Positions 8,767 to 17,283 of a DNA stretch of 64,000 nt are shown here, piece after piece. The position numbers and the translations under genes were made by a program. Under the pieces are notes generated by a model. The model saw nothing but the letters and a program-made list of their open reading frames with translations, did not search any database and was not told the origin of the DNA. The stretch comes from Sulfurivermis sp041678005 (GTDB lineage Bacteria; Pseudomonadota; Gammaproteobacteria; Thiohalomonadales; Thiohalomonadaceae). The stretch spans positions 8,653-72,652 of the forward strand of contig JBAYOW010000009.1 of NCBI GenBank assembly GCA_041678005.1, in the 5' to 3' direction. The stretch's first letter is position 1; each line of letters begins with the position of its first letter.

Positions 8767-9327
8767 TTATCGCCTACCTACGCCCGGCAGGAAAAATTCG
8801 CAGACCATGAGTGGTTTGTCATGCAGAAAGAAAATCGAGCGGCGTCCCCAGATTTTTGCGGGTGTTGATTGTTGGTTGGCGCAGGCGAGTTGAAACAGGT
8901 CGTGAGCGGGACTCAGGCAGGCGATTTCCAGTGCGCCACGGCGCAGGCTGCGATCACGAAACAAGAGGCTGCCCAGTGATCTGTTGCCGAGGCCTGCAAG
9001 TCGGCGTTCTGCACCGGTGAGGGTGGTGGCCGGGATGATGGTGCGGGCAAAGACCCAATCCCGTTGCGCGCATTTGAGGCGCACCTCACGTAGCAGGGCA
9101 AGACGTCCCAGCTGTAGATTCAGTGCACGTGCTTCGTTGCGCTGTGGCCGTGCCCAGTTCTGCCGCAGCAGTTGTACATTAAAGTCCTTGCCACAGGCTT
9201 GCTGCAGGCGGCGAGTCAGTGAGCCCCGGTCAAGCAGCCAGGGCCAGAGATGCCCCGGCACAGTATGGCGTAACAGCCGTTGTGGTAGCTGCCAGACTGG
9301 TTCGTTTGGATGTGTGTGCTTTGGCAA
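8767..9327 (-). CDS. ubiC: Chorismate pyruvate-lyase UbiC
   Basis: UbiC removes pyruvate from chorismate to give 4-hydroxybenzoate, the first committed step of ubiquinone synthesis. The length (186 residues) is slightly above the E. coli enzyme. Family features include the FARTIIP segment with its arginine and the C-terminal VCEFFLPG with the conserved glutamate. It ends the minus-strand cluster downstream of recG. ubiA, the usual partner, is not adjacent; the MITE lies where the next gene might be. Confidence 0.88.
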   Translation of the reverse strand: MPKHTHPNEPVWQLPQRLLRHTVPGHLWPWLLDRGSLTRRLQQACGKDFNVQLLRQNWARPQRNEARALNLQLGRLALLREVRLKCAQRDWVFARTIIPATTLTGAERRLAGLGNRSLGSLLFRDRSLRRGALEIACLSPAHDLFQLACANQQSTPAKIWGRRSIFFLHDKPLMVCEFFLPGVGRR

Positions 9328-9364
9328 GAGTAAGTATCAACCAGTGGGTTAAATCCTGTGCAGA

Positions 9365-11449
9365 TTATACCTCGCCATATTGGCTGGCGTTGCCCAGCCA
9401 ACGATGAATTAGGTGTTCGGCCCGCTCCGACGCTGATTCAAGTAACTCATCAGCATAATGATGCGCCTCTGTCAGTAGCGCCTGGTCGCGTTGCAGATCG
9501 GCAATGCGCAGTTGCCACAAGCCGGTTTGACGGGTACCGAGCACTTCGCCTGGACCACGCAGCTCCAGGTCTTTGCGGGCGATCTCAAAGCCATCGGTAG
9601 TAGCGCGCATAATGGCCAGGCGCTCCTTGCCCTGTGCCGATAAGGGTGCATGATACATCAGGACGCAATGACTTTCCGCATGGCCACGCCCGACGCGGCC
9701 ACGCAGTTGATGCAGTTGCGCCAGTCCCAGCCGTTCGGCATTTTCAATAATCATCAGTGAGGCATTCGGCACATCAACACCGACCTCAATCACTGTGGTG
9801 GCAACCAGTAGATCAATCTCGCCCTGTTTGAAACTGCTCATCACCTGCTCTTTTTCATTGGGTTTGAGACGACCATGCACCAGCGCTATGCGCAGATCTC
9901 CCAGCGCTGTGATGAGTTGGCTGGCAGTATCTTCTGCCGCCTGAGCAGCAAGGGTTTCTGATTCCCCAATCAGCGTGCAGACCCAATAGGCCTGGCGACC
10001 AGCACGGCAGGCATTATGTACCCTGGCTATTACTTCAGCGCGGCGCGTATCGGGGACAACGACAGTTTCTACCGGTGTGCGCCCAGGCGGTAGCTCGTCG
10101 ATGATGGAGCAGTCGAGATCTGCATAGGCAGTCATCGCCAGGGTGCGCGGGATCGGCGTTGCCGTCATGATGAGTTGATGTGGATAGCGCTGGCCATGCT
10201 TGCCTTTCTCGCGCAAGGCCAGTCGCTGGTGTACGCCGAAGCGATGTTGTTCATCGATGATCACCAGGCCGAGATCGTGAAATTCGACATCTTGCTGAAA
10301 CAGGGCGTGGGTGCCGACAGCAATGCTGGCACTGCCGTTAGCCAATTGTGCCAGACTGTCTTGTCGCTGCTTGGCTTTCAGCTTGCCAATCAGCCAGGTG
10401 ACATTGATGCCCAGCGGGGCAAACCAGCTTTGGAATTGGTGAAAATGCTGTTCGGCAAGTAATTCTGTAGGTGCCATGATGACGCTTTGATAACCGGCTT
10501 CTGTGGCCTGCAGAGCTGCCAGCGCGGCGATCACGGTCTTGCCGGAGCCGACATCGCCCTGCACCAGTCGCTGCATGGGATGGCCTTGCCGCAGATCAGC
10601 GGCAATCTCGGCCTGCACGCGCTGTTGTGCGCTAGTGAGGGCAAAGGGCAGGGCCTGCAGGAAGCTTTGTTGTAGTTGTCCACTAGCGGATAAGCGAGGC
10701 GCGCTATGTTGCTGCGCCTGACGATGCAGACGGCGCAGGCTCAGGGTGTGGGCGAGCAATTCCTCAAAAGCCAGGCGGCGTTGTGCTGGATGAGCTGCCT
10801 CCTCCAGTAGTGCCAGCGGGGCATCGGGCGGCGGACGATGCAGGTAAGTAAGCGCCTCCTGCAATGATAGAAAATTTCTGTCCTGCAGCCATTCTGCTGG
10901 CAGATAATCAATCAGCGACACACGACCTTGCTGTAGCCATTGCAGCGCCTGCTCGCTGAGTTTACGCAGGGTGGTTTGCTGCAATCCTTCAGTGGCAGGG
11001 TAGATAGGCGTCAGGTGGTCTGCCACGGCAGTCGGGATATGTTCATCAACACGATGAAATTCAGGATGCACCATTTCCAGCCCGGCCAGACCTGGGCGCA
11101 CCTCGCCATAACAGCGCACACGCTGGCCTTGGGCAAGGGTATTCTGCATGGCTGCACTGAAATGAAAAAACCGCAAGCTAATACCGCCGCTGGCATCGGC
11201 CAGATATGAGAGCAACATACGGCGACGACCATATTTGATTTCTGTGTGCTGTATTTCACCTTCGATAACGGCCTCATAGCCAGGGCGCAGACCACCTATG
11301 GGGCTTAGCCGGGTGCGATCCTGATAGCGCAGTGGCAGATGGAAGAGCAGGTCGCTTAGGCTGTGCAGGCCGAGCAGCTCCAGGCGTGCCGCCATACGTG
11401 GGCCGACGCCCTTGAGAGCGGTCAAAGGTGGTGCTGGAGAGTTGTGCAT
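9365..11449 (-). CDS. recG: ATP-dependent DNA helicase RecG
   Basis: RecG reverses stalled replication forks and processes branched DNA. The N-terminal wedge domain is followed by a superfamily 2 helicase with Walker A QGDVGSGKT, the DEQH box in IIDEQHRFGV, motif III TATPIPRTLAMT and motif VI HQLRGRVGRG. With the ATG at 11449 the protein has 694 residues, close to E. coli RecG (693). A TTG 15 bases upstream is in frame, but AAAGGA abuts it directly, so the ATG is preferred. Confidence 0.96.
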   Translation of the reverse strand: MHNSPAPPLTALKGVGPRMAARLELLGLHSLSDLLFHLPLRYQDRTRLSPIGGLRPGYEAVIEGEIQHTEIKYGRRRMLLSYLADASGGISLRFFHFSAAMQNTLAQGQRVRCYGEVRPGLAGLEMVHPEFHRVDEHIPTAVADHLTPIYPATEGLQQTTLRKLSEQALQWLQQGRVSLIDYLPAEWLQDRNFLSLQEALTYLHRPPPDAPLALLEEAAHPAQRRLAFEELLAHTLSLRRLHRQAQQHSAPRLSASGQLQQSFLQALPFALTSAQQRVQAEIAADLRQGHPMQRLVQGDVGSGKTVIAALAALQATEAGYQSVIMAPTELLAEQHFHQFQSWFAPLGINVTWLIGKLKAKQRQDSLAQLANGSASIAVGTHALFQQDVEFHDLGLVIIDEQHRFGVHQRLALREKGKHGQRYPHQLIMTATPIPRTLAMTAYADLDCSIIDELPPGRTPVETVVVPDTRRAEVIARVHNACRAGRQAYWVCTLIGESETLAAQAAEDTASQLITALGDLRIALVHGRLKPNEKEQVMSSFKQGEIDLLVATTVIEVGVDVPNASLMIIENAERLGLAQLHQLRGRVGRGHAESHCVLMYHAPLSAQGKERLAIMRATTDGFEIARKDLELRGPGEVLGTRQTGLWQLRIADLQRDQALLTEAHHYADELLESASERAEHLIHRWLGNASQYGEV

Positions 11450-11491
11450 GAGTAGTCTCGGCAATCCTTTGCTGGTTTTATCTGTCCGGCC

Positions 11492-12433
11492 TCAATCCAT
11501 GGCCAGCTGGCGACATATTGCCATTTGCTGTCTCTGGCCATATGCAGCCAGAGCGTTGCGTTTTTTTGCCGCGGCTATCTCACGTTGGAAGCGGTCTTTG
11601 ATGGCAGGTTGCTGGGCATAGCTTTCCAGTGGCGCGAACAATCCTTCCATCTGTTCAAGCCTTTGTCCAGGTGATGGGTGGGTTTTGAACAGCAGTGCCA
11701 AGGAGCCGTCCGCAGGGTTCATCGCGCCCAGGGTTTGCAAGGTGGCCGCCAGACCATAGGGGTCATAACCGGCACGGGTTGCCAGGATCACGCCCTTGCG
11801 ATCGGCCTCGAACTCATCATTTTTGTCGAGACCACGGCTGTAAATTTCTTTGAATCCAGCAGAAATTTTGTCCAGCTGATCCCGATCGACAGATCCGGCC
11901 TGCGTGGCTGCAAGACCTGCGGCCAGGTTCAGTCGCGCACCTTTTTGTACGGCTTGCAAATGATGTTTTGCCACGACATGCACAATTTCATGTGCCAGTA
12001 CACCGGCCAGCTCCGCCTCGGTTGTCATGCTTAACAACAAGCCCTTGGTGATGAAGACAAATCCGCCTGGAGCAGCAAAGGCGTTTATATCCTCAGAGTC
12101 AAGGATGGCAAAGCGCCAATGCAGATCAGGGCGTTCACTTTGTAGCGCGATCCAGTAACCGACTTGATTTACATAGCGTTGCAGCGCCTTGTCCTTGACC
12201 AATGGCACCGCGCCGAGCAGGACTGCCGCTGCCTCACGACCTATAGCCTGTTCTTCTTCCGGTTTTACCTCGCCAAATGCGTCCTTGGCAGACTTTAGCA
12301 GGCCGCCTAGATCCTGCATTTTCGCCTTATCGCCACCACCACCAAACAGGCTCCCCAGCGAGGCGGCTGTGGTATGACCGGATATGGTCAGGAGTAGAAA
12401 CAGGAATAAGATTGTCCTGCGCCATTTGTGCAT
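11492..12433 (-). CDS. Periplasmic M48 family metalloprotease
   Basis: This 313-residue protein has an N-terminal signal segment (about 1-23) and the zinc motif HEIVH (His148, Glu149, His152). The third ligand is likely the glutamate in NDEFEADRKG near residue 206. These are M48 (Ste24/BepA/LoiP-type) features, so the role is probably outer-membrane or periplasmic protein quality control. The next gene upstream, 9 bp away, encodes an SH3-domain protein that is likely co-transcribed. There is no TPR tail, so it is closer to the LoiP/YcaL group than to BepA. Confidence 0.88.
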   Translation of the reverse strand: MHKWRRTILFLFLLLTISGHTTAASLGSLFGGGGDKAKMQDLGGLLKSAKDAFGEVKPEEEQAIGREAAAVLLGAVPLVKDKALQRYVNQVGYWIALQSERPDLHWRFAILDSEDINAFAAPGGFVFITKGLLLSMTTEAELAGVLAHEIVHVVAKHHLQAVQKGARLNLAAGLAATQAGSVDRDQLDKISAGFKEIYSRGLDKNDEFEADRKGVILATRAGYDPYGLAATLQTLGAMNPADGSLALLFKTHPSPGQRLEQMEGLFAPLESYAQQPAIKDRFQREIAAAKKRNALAAYGQRQQMAICRQLAMD

Positions 12434-12442
12434 GATGTTTGT

Positions 12443-12991
12443 TCACTCCCATGGTAGTGGACTGGAGCTGTTTGAAGATTTTTTACTGCCTGTGCTTTTG
12501 GGCGTTGGCAGATAATCGATCTTGCTGGATTTGAGTTTGGCCTGGGCTGCATGGGCAGATGCACCTTCAAGCTCGCTGATCAATGCTTCGAGCTCGTCTA
12601 CTGCCTTGAAATCAGGCGCAGCGTTGCTGATATCCGCAGCATCAAGCCCGCGCACTCCGGTGGCTGCGGTGACGCCACTGGAGCCGGAACGGCCGGTTGT
12701 GATGAATTGCAGGGTCGAGCCAAGTCCGCTATCACCAGGCTTGGTCGTGCCATCACCCAGCCGCAGGGCGGTCATGCGTATCCAGCCTTTACTGTCATTC
12801 ACCTGCACCTGATACCAGCCGCCTTCACGTTGCAATGTTGCTACTACAGTTTTTTCACTCAGCGCCATTATGGTAGTGGCATCGTTGAAGGGTTTCTTCT
12901 TCAATTCGGTGGCGCGAATGGTGTAGGCCGGATCGGCAAGTGCTGTCAGGCTGCAACCGCATAGCATCAATGGCAACAGTATTTTCTTCAT
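12443..12991 (-). CDS. Secreted SH3-domain protein
   Basis: The protein has 182 residues with a signal peptide (MKKILLPLMLCGCSLTALA). A bacterial SH3-like fold covers about residues 22-75, including a GWYQVQVNDSKGWIRM segment. A low-complexity Ser/Lys tail follows. It may be a lipoprotein (Cys near residue 13), but the lipobox is weak. Bacterial SH3 domains bind cell-wall or protein ligands. A start at 13009 is possible, but AAGG lies about 9 bases before the ATG at 12991. It probably acts with the adjacent M48 protease; the function is unknown. Confidence 0.75.
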   Translation of the reverse strand: MKKILLPLMLCGCSLTALADPAYTIRATELKKKPFNDATTIMALSEKTVVATLQREGGWYQVQVNDSKGWIRMTALRLGDGTTKPGDSGLGSTLQFITTGRSGSSGVTAATGVRGLDAADISNAAPDFKAVDELEALISELEGASAHAAQAKLKSSKIDYLPTPKSTGSKKSSNSSSPLPWE

Positions 12992-13033
12992 CTTGTGGAT
13001 ACCTTGCATTTCAGTAATGATAAACGGGTCGGC

Positions 13034-14875
13034 TCACGGCTTGCCTGCTGTCTTGCTGTTATTACGGGGCTCGTATAGTCGCACTTCCTGCGCGCGTCCT
13101 TTCACCTTATAAAAACCGTGGTCGATAAAGTCAAATTCATCGTCGCACAGGATGCGCGTGTCAGCAGAACCCAGCACGCGGGCCACGCCCTTGGTCTGCC
13201 CCTCGATCCGGCTGGCAAGGTTCACCGTATCACCTATGGCCGTGTAGTCGAGCCGGTTGGCCGAACCGATGAAGCCAACCACGGCCGGGCCAGTATGAAG
13301 ACCAATACCAATATCAAAAGAGCTTCCAGCAGAGCCCAGGCTCTGACGAAACTCTTCCAGCGCCTCACACATCGCCAGCGCTGCCTTGATGGCATTGCTG
13401 GCCTGCTGCGGGTCATCGGCAGGAGCGCCCCAAAAGGCCATGATGGCATCACCGATGAATTTATCTATCGTGCCCTTGTGCTGAAAGATGGCATCTGACT
13501 GGCGGGAAAAATAGTCATTGAGCATGGCCACGGTTTCTTCGGCTGAGTGTTGTTCAGCCAGGGTGGTGAAGCCACGGATATCGGAAAACAGCACAGTGAT
13601 TTGGCGACTTTGGTTCTTCAATGTCAAGGCTGTTTCGCCCTGCGCCACCAGGTCTTGTACGACACGCGGATCAAGGAATCGGCTAAAGATCCGTATGGAT
13701 TGTTCACGTTGACGTCGTTCATGTCGCCAGGCGAGCAGTGCCGCGCTCAAGTAATAAAGCCAGCCAAAGGCCAACGGAGTAAACAGAGGCACCAGCCAGC
13801 GCCATTGCAGGGCGCCGAGTTGGATGACGGTGAATAATGGCGTAACGATGAGCAGCGCCAGGCCTATGTACAGAGGATTGCGGCGACGCGCAAAGGCCAG
13901 AAATTGCGCGCCGATCAGGAGAAGACCGGCAACGGCTGCAAACATGACTGATGCTGGCTGCAGGCCATTGTCATGTTTCAGGTTGTCCAGTGCTGTGGCA
14001 ATGAATTCTACTGCTGGATGCAGGCTGGTCAGTGGGCTGCTGCGCAGGTCGTGCAGGCCCGCCGCAGTGGTACCGATAATTACAATCTTGCCGCTTAGCT
14101 CATCTGCCGGACGTTGTGGCTCGACGCGCGCCAAATCTTCATATAGATCAAAGAGTGAAATGCGTGGATAACTCAGCGGCTTGCCACGCCAGTTAAGCAG
14201 CAACCCGGATTGGGCGGGGATAGAAAACCCAAGGTCGAGTCCCACGCGCGCTGGCAAGGAAGGGATGCGCCAGCCATAGGCATCAAGATACAGGGGATAA
14301 CGACGGCCTACACCATCGCTATCGGCTATGAAGTTGATACTACCGAGGCGGCCAGTTTCTGCCAGCATTGGCATTGGCAGCAGCATGGCAACATGCGCAT
14401 CCTCTTGCGCCTTTGGGCCACGCTCAATACCGAGCAGCTCGCCATATTGAGACAGGGACAGGCCCTGTGCATCACCATTGGCCAGTCGCAACATGGGAAA
14501 GTAGACATTGCCTTGTTGCCGAGCTACCTCGCCCAGCCACGCATCACCTTCCGGATGCATTAAATCAGGATCGGTGAAGAGGATATCGAAGACTATGGCT
14601 GCAGGTTGTTGGCGCGCCATGCCTTCGACCAACTCGGCAAACACTGCCCGAGGCCAAGGGTAACGGCCGACTTGTGCGGACATTTGGTCGAGACTGCGTT
14701 CATCGATGTCGACAATGACAATACTGTCATCGATCTGTTGGCGTGCTGCATGCCAGCGCAGCAATTGATCGCCATAGCGGTGTTCCAGCGGCAAGAGCAG
14801 GCCGATAGCCGCCAGCTCCAATAACAGTAACAGCAGGATAGCGAGTGTCAGCCGATTGAGTGCTGTCTGCAGCAT
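13034..14875 (-). CDS. CHASE2-domain class III adenylate/guanylate cyclase
   Basis: This 613-residue membrane sensor has an N-terminal membrane helix, then a periplasmic CHASE2 domain (about 35-300), then three membrane helices (about 310-390), then a cytoplasmic class III cyclase domain. Metal-binding aspartates are visible in VLFSDIRGFTTLAE and FIGDAIMAFWGAP, and the transition-state Asn/Arg region in YTAIGDTVNLASRIEG. It probably makes cAMP in response to an extracellular signal. The window also holds an unrelated class I cyclase (31596-34436). It sits 10 bp after ridA in the recG-side gene run. Confidence 0.92.
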   Translation of the reverse strand: MLQTALNRLTLAILLLLLLELAAIGLLLPLEHRYGDQLLRWHAARQQIDDSIVIVDIDERSLDQMSAQVGRYPWPRAVFAELVEGMARQQPAAIVFDILFTDPDLMHPEGDAWLGEVARQQGNVYFPMLRLANGDAQGLSLSQYGELLGIERGPKAQEDAHVAMLLPMPMLAETGRLGSINFIADSDGVGRRYPLYLDAYGWRIPSLPARVGLDLGFSIPAQSGLLLNWRGKPLSYPRISLFDLYEDLARVEPQRPADELSGKIVIIGTTAAGLHDLRSSPLTSLHPAVEFIATALDNLKHDNGLQPASVMFAAVAGLLLIGAQFLAFARRRNPLYIGLALLIVTPLFTVIQLGALQWRWLVPLFTPLAFGWLYYLSAALLAWRHERRQREQSIRIFSRFLDPRVVQDLVAQGETALTLKNQSRQITVLFSDIRGFTTLAEQHSAEETVAMLNDYFSRQSDAIFQHKGTIDKFIGDAIMAFWGAPADDPQQASNAIKAALAMCEALEEFRQSLGSAGSSFDIGIGLHTGPAVVGFIGSANRLDYTAIGDTVNLASRIEGQTKGVARVLGSADTRILCDDEFDFIDHGFYKVKGRAQEVRLYEPRNNSKTAGKP

Positions 14876-14885
14876 CAGGCAGCAC

Positions 14886-15272
14886 TTATCCCGCCAGTTC
14901 CATCACTCCATCGATCTCCACCGCCACGCCCTTGGGTAGGGCGGCAACCTGCACGGCGGCACGGGCCGGGTATGGTTGGCTGAAATATTCGGCCATGATT
15001 TCATTGACCAGCGGGAAATCACCGAGATCAGTGAGAAACACATTGAGCTTGACCAAATCTGCCAGCGAACCGCCAGCGGCCTCGGCCACTGCCTTGAGGT
15101 TGTCAAAGACGCGGCGTAATTGTGTGCTCATGTCGCCCTGCACCACTTCCATAGTTGTTGGCACCAAGGGGATCTGGCCGGAGAGATAGACAGTATTGCC
15201 GACTTTCACCGCCTGGGAATAAGTGCCGATTGCCTTGGGTGCGAGGTCGGTATGGATGATTTGTCTTGTCAT
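14886..15272 (-). CDS. ridA: RidA family 2-iminobutanoate/2-iminopropanoate deaminase
   Basis: RidA hydrolyses reactive enamine/imine intermediates released by PLP enzymes such as threonine dehydratase. The 128-residue protein shows the YSQAVKVGNTVYLSGQIPL segment and the conserved arginine in PARAAVQVA, which contacts the substrate carboxylate. In many gammaproteobacteria ridA sits between spoT and recG. Here recG is still on the same strand but three genes (cyclase, SH3, M48) lie between, and spoT is absent from the upstream side. Confidence 0.93.
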   Translation of the reverse strand: MTRQIIHTDLAPKAIGTYSQAVKVGNTVYLSGQIPLVPTTMEVVQGDMSTQLRRVFDNLKAVAEAAGGSLADLVKLNVFLTDLGDFPLVNEIMAEYFSQPYPARAAVQVAALPKGVAVEIDGVMELAG

Positions 15273-15454
15273 GGGTGATTTCCTTGTTTGTCGGCTTATG
15301 AATAAGCATAATTTATGCTGGCGTCTAATATGAATGGAGATTACTTTCTATCCACTAAGCTCGGCAAATGAATCTATGGCTTATTTGAGCTCCTGCAAAA
15401 CTATCTGCAATGTTCGGGCTTATGAACAGGTCACGCAAATTTACGGAGAAAATT

Positions 15455-15886
15455 ATGACAAATTCCACAGCACCAATGGAATTGACACCGCATCAGGCTT
15501 GGCAGCTGTTGCAGGATAATTCACGTGCATTAATGGTAGATGTGCGTTCGGCGATGGAGTTTTTGTTTGTGGGCCATCCGGTGGGCGCGGTGAACATAGC
15601 CTGGATCGAAGAGCCTGACTGGATTATCAACCCGCAGTTTGTCACGGAGGTGCGCAAGCTTCTGCTCGGTGGCGTGGTCTGCGATGGTGAGGAGGGCTGT
15701 GCGCCTGTGATCCTTATCTGCCGCAGTGGGGTGCGTTCCAAGGATGCAGGTCGTGCCTTGCGCGAGGCAGGTCTTGGCAATGTTTATCATGTTGACTACG
15801 GCTTTGAGGGTGAGCTTGATGAGCAGCACCACCGCAGTACGCTCAACGGCTGGCGTTTTGAAGGCTTGCCCTGGGCGCAGTGTTAA
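15455..15886 (+). CDS. Single-domain rhodanese-like sulfurtransferase
   Basis: This 143-residue cytosolic rhodanese has the active-site loop CRSGVRS, whose cysteine would carry the persulfide. The fold begins LTPHQAWQLLQDNSRALMVD, and FVGHPVGAVNIAW is the usual GHIPGA-type segment. The ATG at 15455 has GGAG 6 bases upstream and was chosen over 15410. It converges on the ATP-grasp gene and the 3' ends overlap. Its sulfur donor and acceptor are unknown. Confidence 0.88.
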   Translation: MTNSTAPMELTPHQAWQLLQDNSRALMVDVRSAMEFLFVGHPVGAVNIAWIEEPDWIINPQFVTEVRKLLLGGVVCDGEEGCAPVILICRSGVRSKDAGRALREAGLGNVYHVDYGFEGELDEQHHRSTLNGWRFEGLPWAQC

Positions 15887-17135
15887 AGAACGGTAACGCA
15901 CACCGAGGCAAAGCCACCGCCCGGGTGCGGAAGTTGGTGGTCTGGCCACGATAAAGACGGGCGGCAATAAGCTGGATCTGCCCGTCATATACATAACAGC
16001 GCACATCTGCCTTCAGCTCCACGACTTCATTTTCCACTACGGCATGACGTCTGGACGGGACGACCAGTGTCTGGGCAATGTAGTCTTCCTTGAGTAATTT
16101 TTTAAATGTGGCATGGCTGAGCTTGGCACCTTCATAGGCACCACGACCGCCATAGGCTGCGACGGGTTTGAAAAACAATTGACGGCGCATTTGCCACAGC
16201 TCTTCGGCATTGTCTGCGCTTAGCTGATAGGCAGGCGGCACATGCTGGGTGAGCTGTGTAATATCTTCCGCGCATACACCAAGCTCCTGTAGCAACCTGG
16301 CATCGGCCAGCCGCACCAGATGACGTTTGTTGGCATACATGGCATGGCTGCGCGGGTGAGGCGTGAGTACCACCTGAGCATTTAGATAGGCGCTTTGCAA
16401 GTCGGTCAGATGTGGGGCTTGCAGATAAAAATCAGTTAGGCGGTTATAGATCAGATCGACTGGTATGCCGTGCAAGAGCAGACCATGTGCTCCAGGCTGT
16501 AATTCCCGTGGGTCGCAAATCGTCGCCTTTATGCCGTTGCGGGCAAACAGTTCGCTGAAACGCAGGAATTCTGCATACAGATATTGCTCGGTCGGGTTTT
16601 CATCGACGATGGCAATCTGCTGCAATGGGCGTTCGCCATGACACAGCCGCCACTCGGCCAGAAAGCTATCGAGTATGGCCTGTTCTGCAGTGGCCGCATC
16701 CTGCGAGGGGATTGTCCCGTGCAGTTCACGGCAGCAAGAATCCTGTGCGGCCAACAGGTTGGTACTGATTAGTGCACCACCGGCATTGCTGTTAATCTCG
16801 ATGAGTTGTGGCCGTTCAGCACCAAGATGAAAGTCATAGCCATACAGCACCCCTGGATGGCCAGGATCAAATTGTGCGCTGGCTGGCGCTTCATTTAATG
16901 CCTGAGTCTGCCAGCCTGGCAGGGCTACGACACGCTGTATTGCGGCTATGGTTTTTTGCATCGCCAGGTAATCAAGCTGAGGGATGTAAAGCAGTGCCGC
17001 CGCGATGCGTGGAAAGCCTGTCGCTACTTGCAGCTCCTGCTGTGGACACAGGCAAAAACGATTCAGCCTTGCGGCCGCACGGCCTGGGGGAGGAGTGTGG
17101 CTGTTCGGAATGTCTTTATACGATAGAGCGATCAT
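15843..17135 (-). CDS. ATP-grasp-fold protein with an apparent 3' frameshift
   Basis: The protein resembles uncharacterised ATP-grasp enzymes of the glutathione/glutathionylspermidine synthase type. Visible motifs are IEINSNAGG (112-120), VDLIYNRLTDFYL, the nucleotide loop FFKPVAAYGGRGAY with Lys323, KADVRCYVYDG, and RLYRGQTTNFRT ending at residue 404. After that the frame becomes RAVALPRC and runs to a stop at 15843. Moving back one base near 15920-15926 gives PGGGFASVCVTVL and a stop at 15883, the glycine-rich ending I would expect. So one base seems lost in a CCCGGG run, by mutation or sequencing error. The corrected protein has about 417 residues. The substrate is unknown. Confidence 0.7.
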   Translation of the reverse strand: MIALSYKDIPNSHTPPPGRAAARLNRFCLCPQQELQVATGFPRIAAALLYIPQLDYLAMQKTIAAIQRVVALPGWQTQALNEAPASAQFDPGHPGVLYGYDFHLGAERPQLIEINSNAGGALISTNLLAAQDSCCRELHGTIPSQDAATAEQAILDSFLAEWRLCHGERPLQQIAIVDENPTEQYLYAEFLRFSELFARNGIKATICDPRELQPGAHGLLLHGIPVDLIYNRLTDFYLQAPHLTDLQSAYLNAQVVLTPHPRSHAMYANKRHLVRLADARLLQELGVCAEDITQLTQHVPPAYQLSADNAEELWQMRRQLFFKPVAAYGGRGAYEGAKLSHATFKKLLKEDYIAQTLVVPSRRHAVVENEVVELKADVRCYVYDGQIQLIAARLYRGQTTNFRTRAVALPRCALPFFNTAPRASLQNASR

Positions 17136-17141
17136 GTTGGC

Positions 17142-17283
17142 TCAGTTATTGTTTAGCCAGGATTGCACTTGTGTGCCGCTAGGCACACTGCCGGTGTGCA
17201 TCACCTTGCCCTCGATGACAGCGGCAAGGTGGGGCTCATGTCATAGCTCTTAATCTGGCCGATATCGGCAAATTTATCCAGCT
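17142..17283 (-). pseudogene. Remnant of a small thioredoxin-like redox protein
   Basis: Directly after the rhodanese stop, the minus strand still encodes KLDKFADIGQIKSYDMS and, one base shifted, AAVIEGKVMHTGSVPSGTQ followed by VQSWLNNN and a stop. Together these match the C-terminal half of small redox-active disulfide (thioredoxin-like) proteins. The N-terminal half with the CxxC site is gone and the rest is frameshifted. A deletion that removed the start and joined the remainder to the rhodanese gene explains the layout. It was probably once part of the arsR-rhodanese operon. Confidence 0.65.
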
